From: Achromobacter pulmonis
GTDB taxonomy: Bacteria; Pseudomonadota; Gammaproteobacteria; Burkholderiales; Burkholderiaceae_B
NCBI RefSeq assembly: GCF_002885955.2
Contig: NZ_POQS01000010.1
Coordinates: forward strand, 110,274-174,273
Direction: 5' to 3'
Length of the DNA: 64,000 bases
Both the position numbers and the translations under genes were made by a program. Below, piece by piece: positions 32,955-42,026 of the stretch. Below the pieces are notes generated by a model that was given only the letters and a program-made list of their open reading frames with translations, was not told the origin of the DNA and ran no database searches. Every line of letters starts with the position of its first letter. Positions within the stretch are counted from its first letter, which is position 1.

Positions 32955-34394
32955 TCAGTGCGGCGCGCCGGCCTCGGCCGGCACGCCGCGGTTGCGCGCA
33001 CGCAGCAGCGCCGCGCTCAAGGCCGCCGCCAGCGCGGCGATGACGGCGCCTGCCAGGAAGGTGAGCTGGTAGCCGCCGTTGAGCGCCGCGGTGGCGCTTG
33101 CGCCCGCCTGCGTCAGCGTGGCGCTGCGGGCCGCGGCCAGGCTGGCCAGCACCGCCAGGCCGAGCGCGCCGCCCATCATGAAGGCGGTATTGACCACGCC
33201 CGAGGCCAGGCCCGACTGGCTGGGCTCCACGTCGTTCATGGCCGCCAGCAGCAGGGGATTGAAGGCCACGCCGGCGCCCAGGCCCAGCAGCAGCATGCCG
33301 GGCAGCACGTCGGCGGCGAAGGCGCCGTCGATCGGCGCGCGCGCGAACAGCGCCAGCCCCAGCGCCGCCAGCGACAGGCCGGCGGCCAGCGGCAGCCGGA
33401 TGCCGAAGCGCATCACCAGCTTTGCCGACAGGCCCAGCGAGAAGGCCGCCATGATGAGGTTGGCCGGCAGGAAGGCCAGCCCGACCTGCATGGCCGTATA
33501 GCCCAGCACCAGCTGCATGTACAGCGCCGACACGAAGAACCACGCGAACATGGCCGCGGCCCACAGCACGCCGACGACGTTGGCGGTGGCCACGTTGCGC
33601 AGCCGGAACAGCGCCAGCGGCATCAGCGGCGATTCGACGCGCGCCTCGATCCACAGGAACAGCGCCATCAGCGCCGCGGCCACGCCCAGCAGGGTCAGGG
33701 ATTGCGCCGAGGTCCAGCCGGCCTCGTTGCCGTTGACCACGGCATACACCGCCAGCATCAGCGAGGCCGTGACGGCCAGCGCGCCGGCCACGTCCAGGCG
33801 GGCGCCGGCGGCCGTCGGCGCGGCGCGCGGGATCAGCCGCAGGCACAGCGCGTAGACCAGCACGCCGATGGGCAGGTTGACCAGGAAGATCCAGTGCCAG
33901 GACAGCGCGCTGGTCAGCAGCCCGCCCAGCAGCACCCCGATGCTGCCGCCGCCGGCGCAGACGAAGCCGTACACGCCCATGGCGCGGGCGCGCTCGCCGG
34001 TCTCGGTGAAGAGGTTCATGATGAGCGAGAGCGACACGGCGGAGACCACCGCGCCGCCCAGCCCCTGGACCGCGCGCGCGCCGATCAGCAGCGCCTGGCC
34101 CTGGGCCACGCCGCAGGCCAGCGAGGCCAGCGTGAACAGCGTCAGGCCGGCCAGGAACATGCGGCGGTGTCCCAGCAGGTCGCCCAGCCTGCCGCCCAGC
34201 AGCAGGAAGCCGCCGAAGGTGAGCATGTAGGCGTTGACCACCCAGACCAGCGAGGTCTCGGTGAAGTGCAGGTCCTGGCGGATAGAGGGCAGGGCGACGT
34301 TGACGATCGTGGTGTCCAGCACGATCATCAGCACGCCCAGGCATAGCACCAGCAGCGCCCACCAGCGCTGCCTGCCGTGGATTCCATGCGTCAT
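32955..34394 (-). CDS. MFS multidrug exporter, DHA2 (EmrB/QacA) family
   Basis: This 479-residue protein with 14 predicted helices opens VLCLGVLMIVLDTTIVNVAL, the motif D1 of 14-helix drug:H+ antiporters. LGGRLGDLLGHRRMFLAG is motif A and GAVVSAVSLSLIMNLF, then GGSIGVLLGGLL, give motif C. No EmrA-type partner is adjacent, so it may act alone. An AGGAAG site precedes the ATG at 34394. It converges on the amidohydrolase gene and follows the PhnB-like gene by 29 bases. Confidence 0.88.
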   Translation of the reverse strand: MTHGIHGRQRWWALLVLCLGVLMIVLDTTIVNVALPSIRQDLHFTETSLVWVVNAYMLTFGGFLLLGGRLGDLLGHRRMFLAGLTLFTLASLACGVAQGQALLIGARAVQGLGGAVVSAVSLSLIMNLFTETGERARAMGVYGFVCAGGGSIGVLLGGLLTSALSWHWIFLVNLPIGVLVYALCLRLIPRAAPTAAGARLDVAGALAVTASLMLAVYAVVNGNEAGWTSAQSLTLLGVAAALMALFLWIEARVESPLMPLALFRLRNVATANVVGVLWAAAMFAWFFVSALYMQLVLGYTAMQVGLAFLPANLIMAAFSLGLSAKLVMRFGIRLPLAAGLSLAALGLALFARAPIDGAFAADVLPGMLLLGLGAGVAFNPLLLAAMNDVEPSQSGLASGVVNTAFMMGGALGLAVLASLAAARSATLTQAGASATAALNGGYQLTFLAGAVIAALAAALSAALLRARNRGVPAEAGAPH

Positions 34395-34423
34395 CGGGTA
34401 TCGCTTCCTTGGAGAGGTCGTGT

Positions 34424-34852
34424 TCAGTGGGCCATGCGGCCGCCGCTGACCATCCAGCGGGTGCCGTAGCGGTCGATCAGCGCGCCGTAGGCCTCGGCCC
34501 AGAAGGTCTTCTGCAGCGGCAGCGTGATGTTGCCGCCGTCGGCCAGCTGGTCGAAGACGCGCTGCGCGTCGGACACCGTGGGGTAGGCCAGCGCCAGCGC
34601 CACGCCCTGCTTGCCTGGATAGGGATGGGCGGCGGTGGCGTCGCTGCCCAGCAGCGTCTGCTGGTCCAGGCCCAGGCGCGCGTGCATGATGCGCCCGGCG
34701 TCCTCGGCCGACAAGGGCGGCATGGCGGCGTCGGGCGGCGCGTCGGCGTAGCGGATCAGCGCCTCCAGCCGCCCGCCCAGCACGCGCTCGTAGAACTGCA
34801 TGGCCTCGGCGCAGTTGCCGTCGAAGCTGAGATAGGCGGATAGTTGGGGCAT
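34424..34852 (-). CDS. PhnB-like VOC protein
   Basis: This 142-residue protein has a PhnB/3-demethylubiquinone-methyltransferase-like fold. SAYLSFDGNCAEAMQFYERV is the family N-terminus, followed by ARLGLDQQTLLGSDA and a C-terminal TLPLQKTFWAEAYGALIDRY-GTRWMV. The family lacks a proven enzyme activity despite old annotations. It is upstream of and in line with the DHA2 exporter gene, so it may be a small-molecule binding partner in the same resistance unit. Confidence 0.82.
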   Translation of the reverse strand: MPQLSAYLSFDGNCAEAMQFYERVLGGRLEALIRYADAPPDAAMPPLSAEDAGRIMHARLGLDQQTLLGSDATAAHPYPGKQGVALALAYPTVSDAQRVFDQLADGGNITLPLQKTFWAEAYGALIDRYGTRWMVSGGRMAH

Positions 34853-34950
34853 GTTCTCTCCGGAAGATGAGACGGAAGCGGTGCCAAGAAGGCCGCCGCC
34901 GCTCTATGATGGAAGCCCGACTCACGTAATCAGTAATCAGGAGCCAGGCC

Positions 34951-35295
34951 ATGCAAAAAGGAAGCTGCCACTGCGGACAGATCGCGTTCGAGGTCGACGG
35001 CGACGTGTCCCAGGTCCTGGAATGCAATTGCTCGTACTGCAGCCGCAAGGGCTATCTGCTGTGGTTCGTGCCGCGCGCCAGCCTGCGCATCACTTCGTCC
35101 ACCGATCGCATGTCGACCTACCAGTTCAACAAGCACGTGATTTCGCATCACTTCTGCGCCGATTGCGGCTGCGCGCCGTTCGCTTTCGGCGTGAGCCCGC
35201 AGGGCGAGGAAACGGCCGCGGTGAACGCGCGCTGCCTGGAGACGGTGGCCCTGGACACGCTCACGCGCATTCCGTTCGACGGGCGCAGCGCGTAA
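34951..35295 (+). CDS. GFA/CENP-V-domain protein
   Basis: This is a 114-residue protein of the GFA fold (glutathione-dependent formaldehyde-activating enzyme family). Zinc ligands are visible in GSCHCGQIAFEV, ECNCSYCSRKG and HFCADCGCAPF. Only some members act on S-hydroxymethylglutathione; most have no known activity. It is divergent from the PhnB-like gene. A strong GC hairpin follows the stop. Confidence 0.85.
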   Translation: MQKGSCHCGQIAFEVDGDVSQVLECNCSYCSRKGYLLWFVPRASLRITSSTDRMSTYQFNKHVISHHFCADCGCAPFAFGVSPQGEETAAVNARCLETVALDTLTRIPFDGRSA

Positions 35296-35322
35296 GCGGC
35301 GCGGCGCACCCGGCCGCGCCGC
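35296..35322 (+). terminator. GC-rich hairpin after the GFA gene
   Basis: GCGGCGCGGC, a 7-base loop and GCCGCGCCGC form a perfect 10-base-pair stem directly after the stop codon. No T run follows, so it is not a canonical intrinsic terminator; it may slow polymerase or protect the 3' end. Confidence 0.4.
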
Positions 35323-35410
35323 GGGCTCCATCATAGGGCAATGGCGGGCGCCGCGATACGACGGCCGCGTGACATGTTTTTTCAGCGTTTGCGTCCAATA
35401 GGAGGCTGCC

Positions 35411-36022
35411 ATGTCGCTGATACCGCTGTTTCCGCTATCGAACGCGCTTTTTCCCGAGGGCGTGCTGCATCTGCGCGTCTTCGAGGTGCGCTACCTGGAC
35501 ATGATCCGGCGCTGCATCGCCGACGGCAGCGAGTTCGGCGTGGTGGGCCTGCTGTCGGGGCAGGAGGTGCGCACGCCGGGCGGCGGCGAGACGCTGGCGC
35601 CCGTGGGCACGATGGCCCGCATCGACGCCTGGGACGCGCCCATGCCGGCGCTGCTGGAGCTGCGCTGCGTGGGCACGGGGCGTTTCCGGCTGCTGTCCAG
35701 CGAGGTGGCAAAATACGGCCTTTGGATGGGGCAGGCCGAGCCCATCGCCGACGATCCGCCCGCGCCCGTGCCGGCGGCCATGCAGGCCAGCGCCGACGCG
35801 CTGGGGCGCCTGGTGGCCCAGTGGCAGCGCGAAGGCGTGAGCGCCGAGCGCATGCCGGTGGGGCCGCCCTTCAGGCTGGACGACGGCGGCTGGGTCGCCA
35901 ACCGCTGGTGCGAGCTGCTGCCGCTGCCGCCGGACGACAAGGCGCGCCTGCTGGCCATGACCGATCCGGTCGGGCGGCTGGCGGCGGTCCAGGACGTGCT
36001 GCGCGGCCAGGGGCTGGCTTGA
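35411..36022 (+). CDS. Lon N-terminal-domain (substrate-binding) protein
   Basis: The protein has 203 residues and carries only the Lon N-domain: SLIPLFPLSNALFPEGVLHL and FEVRYLDMIRRCIADGSEFG, then LRCVGTGRFRLLS. There is no AAA+ or protease part. Stand-alone Lon-N proteins are widespread and poorly understood; they may bind unfolded proteins or act as adaptors. TAGGAGG lies close before the ATG. The ParB-like gene starts 22 bases after the stop. Confidence 0.87.
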   Translation: MSLIPLFPLSNALFPEGVLHLRVFEVRYLDMIRRCIADGSEFGVVGLLSGQEVRTPGGGETLAPVGTMARIDAWDAPMPALLELRCVGTGRFRLLSSEVAKYGLWMGQAEPIADDPPAPVPAAMQASADALGRLVAQWQREGVSAERMPVGPPFRLDDGGWVANRWCELLPLPPDDKARLLAMTDPVGRLAAVQDVLRGQGLA

Positions 36023-36044
36023 GGCAAACCTGCATTTGGACACA

Positions 36045-36866
36045 ATGGACATCAGGATAGACGAGGGCCTGCGCGCCTATATAGACCCTTTGACCGAAGA
36101 CGAGTACGCGGCGCTGGAACGCAGCCTGCTGGCCGAAGGCTGCCGCGACGCGCTGGTGCTGTGGGGCGACCTGCTGGTCGACGGACACAACCGCTACGCG
36201 CTGTGCCGCAAGCACGGCATTGCCTTCCAGACCATCCAGAACACGCGCTTCCAGTCGATCGAGGATGTGCACCTTTGGATGATAGAAAACCATCTGGGCC
36301 GGCGCAGCGTGTCGGACTTCCAGCGCGGCGTGCTGGCGCTGCGCAAGAAGGAAATCCTGCAGGCGCGCGCCGCCGCCGCCGCGCCCGACGATCCGCCCTG
36401 GGACGAGGGTTCCGATGCGCCGCCGCTGCCGGCGCAGGCCATGCCGGTCCCGAGCCGCCAGGCGCTGGCGCGCGCCGCGCGCATCAGCAGCAACACGCTG
36501 GGGCAGATAGAAAAAATCCAGAAGGCCGCCGCGCCCGAGCTGGTGCGGGCCGTCAAGGAAGGGGCGATCTCGATCAACGCGGCCGCCGCGGTGTCTTCGC
36601 TTCCGGTCGAGCGGCAGGCGGCCGCGGTGGCGGGCGGCAGAAAGGAATTGCAGCAGGCGGCGCGCGAAGTGCGCCAGGCCAAGGCCCCGCCGCGCGAGCC
36701 GCGTCCCGAGGAACCCATCGAGAACATCGCCGACATGCCGGCCGAAATCGCGCGCCTGCGCGAACTGCTGGCGCGGCTGACGGACGAGCGCGACCAGCTG
36801 AAGAAAAAAGTGATGCACCTGACGGTGGCGCTGGCCGAAGCGCGCAGCGCCGCCGGCGGCGACTGA
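36045..36866 (+). CDS. ParB-like nuclease-domain protein
   Basis: This 273-residue protein has a ParB/sulfiredoxin-like N-domain (about 1-100). IDPLTEDEYAALERSLLAEG, VLWGDLLVDGHNRYALC and WMIENHLGRRSVSDFQRG match ParB-like proteins of plasmids and phages, with GHNR in the place of the GERR nucleotide motif. A helix-turn-helix-like part at about 140-190 (ARISSNTLGQIEKIQKAA, AISINAAAAVSS) and a C-terminal coiled coil (IARLRELLARLTDERDQLKK) follow. There is no parA nearby. It may be a domesticated plasmid or phage gene acting as a chromosomal DNA-binding protein. A TTG at 36036 is a possible earlier start. Confidence 0.8.
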   Translation: MDIRIDEGLRAYIDPLTEDEYAALERSLLAEGCRDALVLWGDLLVDGHNRYALCRKHGIAFQTIQNTRFQSIEDVHLWMIENHLGRRSVSDFQRGVLALRKKEILQARAAAAAPDDPPWDEGSDAPPLPAQAMPVPSRQALARAARISSNTLGQIEKIQKAAAPELVRAVKEGAISINAAAAVSSLPVERQAAAVAGGRKELQQAAREVRQAKAPPREPRPEEPIENIADMPAEIARLRELLARLTDERDQLKKKVMHLTVALAEARSAAGGD

Positions 36867-36873
36867 GGCGTCT

Positions 36874-37245
36874 TCAGCCGCAGCGGATCGCGGTCATGAC
36901 GTCCTTGTCGTCGACGATCAGGTTCAGGCGGGTGGCGTTGTATTCCATGGTTACGACCTGGCCCGGGCGCAGCATGCGGGCGGTGGAGCTGCCGCTGCGC
37001 GTGCGCAGGTCTTCCATCACGGACGGGGTGGCCTTCTGGCCGATCTGCGACTGCAGCGCCGCGGCGTCGCAGGTCTTGCCGCCATAGCCGGAGGCGCTGG
37101 ACATGCCCGACGAGGAAGCGGCGCCGGACGAGGACGAAGCGCTGGAGGAGCTGGAGCCCGATGCGCTGGACGAACGCGGTGCTCCGGTGTTGGCGCATGC
37201 GGCCAGACTGGCGACCAGCAGGAAGGGAATCAGCTTGCGGATCAT
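36874..37245 (-). CDS. I78-family peptidase inhibitor, lipoprotein
   Basis: This 123-residue protein has a lipoprotein signal (MIRKLIPFLLVASLAAC) and a Ser-rich linker of about 30 residues. The I78 inhibitor fold follows: CDAAALQSQIGQKATPSVME, then SGSSTARMLRPGQVVTMEYN and a terminal LIVDDKDVMTAIRCG. Family members inhibit serine peptidases; two cysteines probably pair. The ATG at 37245 is directly ahead of the signal. It is convergent with the ParB-like gene (7 bases). Confidence 0.85.
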   Translation of the reverse strand: MIRKLIPFLLVASLAACANTGAPRSSSASGSSSSSASSSSGAASSSGMSSASGYGGKTCDAAALQSQIGQKATPSVMEDLRTRSGSSTARMLRPGQVVTMEYNATRLNLIVDDKDVMTAIRCG

Positions 37246-37329
37246 GTAGAACTCCTTACAACAACGCGTCGAAAAAGCCATGATAGACCAGCCGCGGCGC
37301 GCTGTGCTCAGGGCGGGCGCGAGCCCGTC

Positions 37330-40300
37330 CTAATGGAAGTTGCGGCTGCGCGCGGACAGTCCGCCCAACAGCTCGGACAGATCCACCAGCCGCTGCGCCA
37401 CCAGGTGGCGCACGCCGTCCACGCTTTGCCAGGAACCGTATACGCCCAGCAGCGCCGACCCCAGCAGTTCGCGGCGCTGGCGTTCTATCAGTTCGGGGCG
37501 CACGATCACGTTGACCGGACCGGTCTCGTCTTCCAGGGTGACGAAGATGACGCCCTTGGAGGTTTGCGGGCGCTGGCGCACGGTGACGATGCCGCAGGCG
37601 CGCGCCACGCGCTTGTCGGGGTAGCCGTTGAGCACCGCGGCGGGCTGGAAATTGCGCGCCGCCAGCTCGGCGCGCAGCAGCGCCACGGGGTGGCTGCGCA
37701 GGGTCAGGCCCACGCTGCGGTAGTCCGCGGCCACGGCCTGGCTCTCGGTCGGGGCGGACAGCCGCGGCGCGGCGGTTTCGACGATGGCGGCGTCGCGCAG
37801 CAGGTCGCGGCTGTGCACGCTGGCGGCGGCTTCCCAGCTGGCCTGGCGGCGGTGGCCGGCCAGCGTGCGCAGGGCGTCGCCGGCGGCCAGGGCGTTGAGG
37901 TCGTGGCGCGTGAGCGCGGCGCGGCGCGCCAGGTCGCCGGTGTCGGCGAACGGCGCGGCGGCGCGCGCGGCCTCGATGCGCCGCACGGCGTCCTCGCGCA
38001 TGCCCTGCAGCAGGCTCAGCCCCAGCCGCACGGCGGGACGCGGCGCATCGGGGGCGGGCGCGTGCGGATGCGGCGCGCGCCGCGCGCCGGGGTGGCCCGC
38101 CGGCAGGGGCTCCAGGGCCGAGTCCCAGCCGCTGACCGTGACGTCGGCCGGCAGCACGCAGACGCCGTGGCGGCGGGCGTCCTGGACCAGCTGGGCCGGC
38201 GCGTAAAAGCCCATGGGCTGGGAATTGAGCAGGGCGGCCAGGAAGGCCTCGGGCTCGTGCCGCTTGAGCCAGGAGCTGGCATACGCCAGCAGCGCGAAGC
38301 TGGCGGCGTGGCTTTCGGGAAACCCGTATTCGCCGAAGCCTTCGATCTGCCGGAACAGCGCTTCGGCGAATTCCAGCGTGTAGCCGTGGGCCAGCAGGCC
38401 GCCGACCAGCTTGGCGCGGTATTTGTCCACGCCGCCCTTGCGCTTCCAGGCGGCCATGGAGCGGCGCAGCTGGTCGGCGTCGCCCGGCGTGAAGCCGGCG
38501 GCGACCACGGCGATCTGCATGACCTGTTCCTGGAAGATCGGCACGCCCAGCGTGCGTTCGAGCACGCCGCGCACTTTTTCGCTGGGATAGCTGGCGCCTT
38601 CCTTGCTCTGGCGGCGGCGCAGGTAGGGGTGGACCATGCCGCCCTGGATCGGTCCGGGCCGCACGATGGCCACCTGCACCACCAGGTCGTAGTATTCGCG
38701 CGGGCGCAGGCGCGGCAGCATGCTCATCTGCGCGCGCGATTCGATCTGGAACACGCCGATGGTGTCGGCGTCGCAGATCATGTCGTAGGTGGCGGCGTCG
38801 TCCGGCGGGATGTCCTGCAGCCGCAAGGGCCGGCCGCGGCGCTGCCCGGCCAGCTCCAGCGTGCGGCGCAGCGCCGACAGCATGCCCAGCGCCAGCACGT
38901 CCACCTTGAGCAGGCCCAGCGCGTCCAGGTCGTCCTTGTCCCATTGCACGACGCTGCGGTCCGGCATGGCGGCGTTTTCGATGGGAACCAGGCGCGACAG
39001 CTTGCCGCGCGCAATCACGAAGCCGCCCGGGTGCTGCGACAAATGCCGCGGAAATCCCATCAGGGTGTGCGCCAGCGCCGCCCATTGCCGCGCCACCTGC
39101 GAATCCGGGTCCAGCCCGCAGCCGCCCAGCGTGCGCAGCATTTCCTTCTTGCTGTCCCACCATTGGTGGGCGCGCGCCACCGCGTCGATCACGCCCGGGT
39201 CCACGCCCAGCGCGCGGCCGGTGTCGCGCAGCACGCTGCGCGGCCGGTAGGAAATGACCACGGCGGTCAGCGCGGCGCGGTGCCGGCCGTACTTGTCGTA
39301 GATGTACTGGATGACTTCTTCGCGGCGCTGGTGTTCGAAGTCCACGTCGATGTCGGGCGGCTCGTTGCGCTCCTTGCTGATGAAGCGTTCGAACAGGCTG
39401 TTGCCGCGCGCGGGATCGACCTCGGTGATGCCCAGGCAGTAGCAGACCGCGGAGTTGGCCGCCGAGCCGCGGCCCTGGCACAGAATGCCCTGGCTGCGGG
39501 CGTACTGGACGATGTCGTAGACGGTCAGGAAATAGGCTTCGTAGCGCAGCTCGGCGATCAGGCTCAGTTCTTTCTCGATCTGCGCGGCCACTTCCGGCGG
39601 CACCCCGCCGGGAAAGCGGCGCACGGCCCCGGCCTGCGTTTCCTGGCGCAGGTAGGTGGCCGGCGTGTGCCCGCGCGGCACGATCTCGTCCGGATATTCG
39701 TAGCGCAGCTGCTCCAGCGAAAACGCGCAGCGGCGGGCCACCACCAGCGTCTGGGCCAGCGCCTGGGGCGGATAGAGATTGGCCAGGCGCATGCGCGTGC
39801 GCAGGTGCTGCTCGGCGTTGCCGGACAGTTCATAGCCGCACTGGGACACCGGCTGGCGGGTGCGGATGCCGGTCAGCGTGTCGTGCAGCGGCTTGCGCGA
39901 GCGCACGTGCATCTGCACCTGGCCCAGCGCCACCACGGGCAGCTGCGCGGCCTGCGCCGCCTGTTCCACCGCGGCGCGGTGCAGGTCGTCGCGGCAACGG
40001 TGGAGCAGGCTCAGCCCGACCCAGGCGCGCTGGCCGAAGGCGCGCGCCAGCCAGCGCGCCTGCTGCGTCATGCGTTCGGCGTCGAGGCCGTAGGCGGGGC
40101 TGAGGATGGCCAGGCATTCGGGCATGTGACGCAGATGGGCGTAGCCCGCGGGCGGATGGGTCAGGTCTTCCGGAGCCAACCGGTATTCGCCCTTGGGGGC
40201 GCGGGTGCGCGCCAGGGTGATGAGTTCGGACAGGTTTCCATAGCCCTCGCGGGTCTGGGCCAGCAGGGTCAGGTCCAGCGGCGCGGCGTCGGGCGCGGCG

Positions 40301-40548
40301 CGCAACTGGAAGGTGGCGCCGATCAGCAGCGGCAGGTTGCGGGCCTTGGCCTCCACGTGGGCGCGGACCGCGCCCGCCAGCGAGCACTCGTCGGTGATGG
40401 CCAGCGCCGCGTAGCCCAGCTCGGCGGCGCGGGTGACCAGCTCTTCCGGATGCGAGGCGCCTTGCAGGAAGGAGAAGTTGGACTGGCATTGCAGCTCGGC
40501 GTAGCCGGGCAGGCCGGCCGCAACGGCCTCGGGGAGATCGTGTTCCAT
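37330..40548 (-). CDS. dnaE2: Error-prone DNA polymerase DnaE2 (ImuC)
   Basis: This 1072-residue C-family polymerase has an N-terminal PHP domain (LQCQSNFSFLQGASHPEELV) that lacks the first metal His, as is normal in DnaE2. Palm catalytic aspartates lie in PPDIDVDFEHQRRE and LLKVDVLALGML. The fingers, tandem HhH and OB domain follow (GIVTVRQRPQTSKGVIFVTL). It ends in LSARSRNFH, close to the usual SRDFH. The ATG at 40548 lies 8 bases after the imuB stop. It carries out translesion synthesis with ImuA and ImuB after DNA damage. The whole operon is under a LexA box. Confidence 0.95.
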   Translation of the reverse strand: MEHDLPEAVAAGLPGYAELQCQSNFSFLQGASHPEELVTRAAELGYAALAITDECSLAGAVRAHVEAKARNLPLLIGATFQLRAAPDAAPLDLTLLAQTREGYGNLSELITLARTRAPKGEYRLAPEDLTHPPAGYAHLRHMPECLAILSPAYGLDAERMTQQARWLARAFGQRAWVGLSLLHRCRDDLHRAAVEQAAQAAQLPVVALGQVQMHVRSRKPLHDTLTGIRTRQPVSQCGYELSGNAEQHLRTRMRLANLYPPQALAQTLVVARRCAFSLEQLRYEYPDEIVPRGHTPATYLRQETQAGAVRRFPGGVPPEVAAQIEKELSLIAELRYEAYFLTVYDIVQYARSQGILCQGRGSAANSAVCYCLGITEVDPARGNSLFERFISKERNEPPDIDVDFEHQRREEVIQYIYDKYGRHRAALTAVVISYRPRSVLRDTGRALGVDPGVIDAVARAHQWWDSKKEMLRTLGGCGLDPDSQVARQWAALAHTLMGFPRHLSQHPGGFVIARGKLSRLVPIENAAMPDRSVVQWDKDDLDALGLLKVDVLALGMLSALRRTLELAGQRRGRPLRLQDIPPDDAATYDMICDADTIGVFQIESRAQMSMLPRLRPREYYDLVVQVAIVRPGPIQGGMVHPYLRRRQSKEGASYPSEKVRGVLERTLGVPIFQEQVMQIAVVAAGFTPGDADQLRRSMAAWKRKGGVDKYRAKLVGGLLAHGYTLEFAEALFRQIEGFGEYGFPESHAASFALLAYASSWLKRHEPEAFLAALLNSQPMGFYAPAQLVQDARRHGVCVLPADVTVSGWDSALEPLPAGHPGARRAPHPHAPAPDAPRPAVRLGLSLLQGMREDAVRRIEAARAAAPFADTGDLARRAALTRHDLNALAAGDALRTLAGHRRQASWEAAASVHSRDLLRDAAIVETAAPRLSAPTESQAVAADYRSVGLTLRSHPVALLRAELAARNFQPAAVLNGYPDKRVARACGIVTVRQRPQTSKGVIFVTLEDETGPVNVIVRPELIERQRRELLGSALLGVYGSWQSVDGVRHLVAQRLVDLSELLGGLSARSRNFH

Positions 40549-40556
40549 CTGGACTC

Positions 40557-42026
40557 TCAGGCATAGAGCCCGTGCAGGAACCAGCGGGCGTGCTCGGCGT
40601 CGCGCTCGCGGTAGATCCAGTAGCGCGCGGCGGCCTCGTCCTCGGCGACGAAGTAGTCGCGCACGGTCAGGTCCGGGTCCCACCAGCCGCTTTCGATGCG
40701 CTCGGGGCCGCGCATCAGGCGCAGCGCATGGCCGCCGTACTGCGGACGGTGGCCGGACAGCTTCAGGGGCAGCGGCGGGTCCAGCAGCCAGAACGGCCGG
40801 TCCAGCAGCTCGGGCAGCGGGGCGGGACGGGCCGCGGGAGCCAGCGCATCGCCCCAGGCGTTGGCGGCCTCGGGGCGATGGTCGGGCACGGGACAGGCGT
40901 GGCGCACCTGGCCGCGGCCCAGCCGCGCCGCCAGCAGGTCCAGCAGCCTGGCGTGGTCGGCGGCGCTGCCGCCGGGTTCGGGAAACAGCGTGGCGCTGGC
41001 GGCGGGCTGCTCCTGCGTGTCCGGCGCCAGCAGCGCGACGGCGATCACCGGCGCCTGCAGCGTGTAGCGGGCCAGTTTTTCGCGCAGCAGGCCGAGGATC
41101 TGCTGCGCCTGCCAGACCGGCTGCGCCAGGGCCAGCTCCACCTCGGCGGGCGGCCGGGCATGGCGGCCGCGCTCGTGTTCCAGGCTGAGCACCACGCGCC
41201 GCACCGCGAGCCGGCGCGCGCTCAGCCAGCCGGCCAGTTGCTCGGCCAGGCGGCGCGCCACCGCCAGCACGGCGTCGGTGTGCTCCACGTAGTCCATGAG
41301 TTCGATGCGCCGCTCGAACCGGGGCGGCGGTTCGATCCAGCGGTAGAGTTCGGGCGCCTGGCCATAGGCCGCGTCCAGCGCCTGCAGCAGTTCGGGCGCG
41401 CTGCGCCGCTGCAGGCCGGCGCGCGGCAGGGCGCGCAGGTCCGCCAGGCTGTGGCAACCGATGTCGTCCAGCCAGTCGCGGCGGGCCTGGGCCTGCGGCA
41501 GCAGCGCCAGGGGCAGGGCGTCCAGCCGCCGGACCAGCGTGGGCAGCGTCAGCACGCGCCGGGGCGCGCGCCGGCCGGGACGGCGCGCCAGCAGCCAGGC
41601 GCCCATGGCGGTGGGGGCCATGCCCAGCGTGACGCGCAGGTCCAGCGCGCGCAGCGTGGCGGCCACCCGGCGGCTCAGGGCGCGCGGGCCGCGGAAGAAC
41701 ATCAGGCTGGCGCCCACGTTCAGCAGCACCGTGTCGTCGCCCGCCAGCGCGACTTCGGGCGTGTATTGCAGCAGGGCCAGCGCCGCGCCCTGCAGGGTTT
41801 CGGCCTCGGCCAGCGGATCGCGCGCCAGCAGTTCGACCTGGGGCGCGATGGCGGCGGCGCCGGCGCGGCGCATGCCGGGCCGCACGCCGGCCAGGCGGGC
41901 GGCGGGCGTCAGGGCGGCGACGCGTTCCTGGTCCAGGACCGCGAACGCCGGCCCCTCATGCGGCCAGTGCGGGCGTATGGCGTCCAGCGGCAGGCAGCGC
42001 AGGCAGGCGGCGATCCAGAGGCGCAT
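40557..42026 (-). CDS. imuB: ImuB, inactive Y-family polymerase-like mutasome hub
   Basis: The 489-residue protein resembles Y-family polymerases but lacks the catalytic acids: LWIAACLRCLPLDAIRPHWP and AFAVLDQERVAALTPAARLA have no D/E pair. HhH-like WLDDIGCHSLADLRALPRAG and a little-finger part (RVVLSLEHERG) follow. ImuB binds the beta clamp, ImuA and DnaE2 and so holds the mutasome together. Its 5' end overlaps imuA by 71 bases, implying coupled translation. Confidence 0.93.
   Translation of the reverse strand: MRLWIAACLRCLPLDAIRPHWPHEGPAFAVLDQERVAALTPAARLAGVRPGMRRAGAAAIAPQVELLARDPLAEAETLQGAALALLQYTPEVALAGDDTVLLNVGASLMFFRGPRALSRRVAATLRALDLRVTLGMAPTAMGAWLLARRPGRRAPRRVLTLPTLVRRLDALPLALLPQAQARRDWLDDIGCHSLADLRALPRAGLQRRSAPELLQALDAAYGQAPELYRWIEPPPRFERRIELMDYVEHTDAVLAVARRLAEQLAGWLSARRLAVRRVVLSLEHERGRHARPPAEVELALAQPVWQAQQILGLLREKLARYTLQAPVIAVALLAPDTQEQPAASATLFPEPGGSAADHARLLDLLAARLGRGQVRHACPVPDHRPEAANAWGDALAPAARPAPLPELLDRPFWLLDPPLPLKLSGHRPQYGGHALRLMRGPERIESGWWDPDLTVRDYFVAEDEAAARYWIYRERDAEHARWFLHGLYA

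Noticed and set aside
37333..40566. 1077-codon open frame on the + strand opposite dnaE2
   Set aside because: It mirrors the dnaE2 codons; the translation is low-complexity His/Gln/Ala/Gly and has no start context. dnaE2 with its catalytic aspartates is clearly the coding strand.
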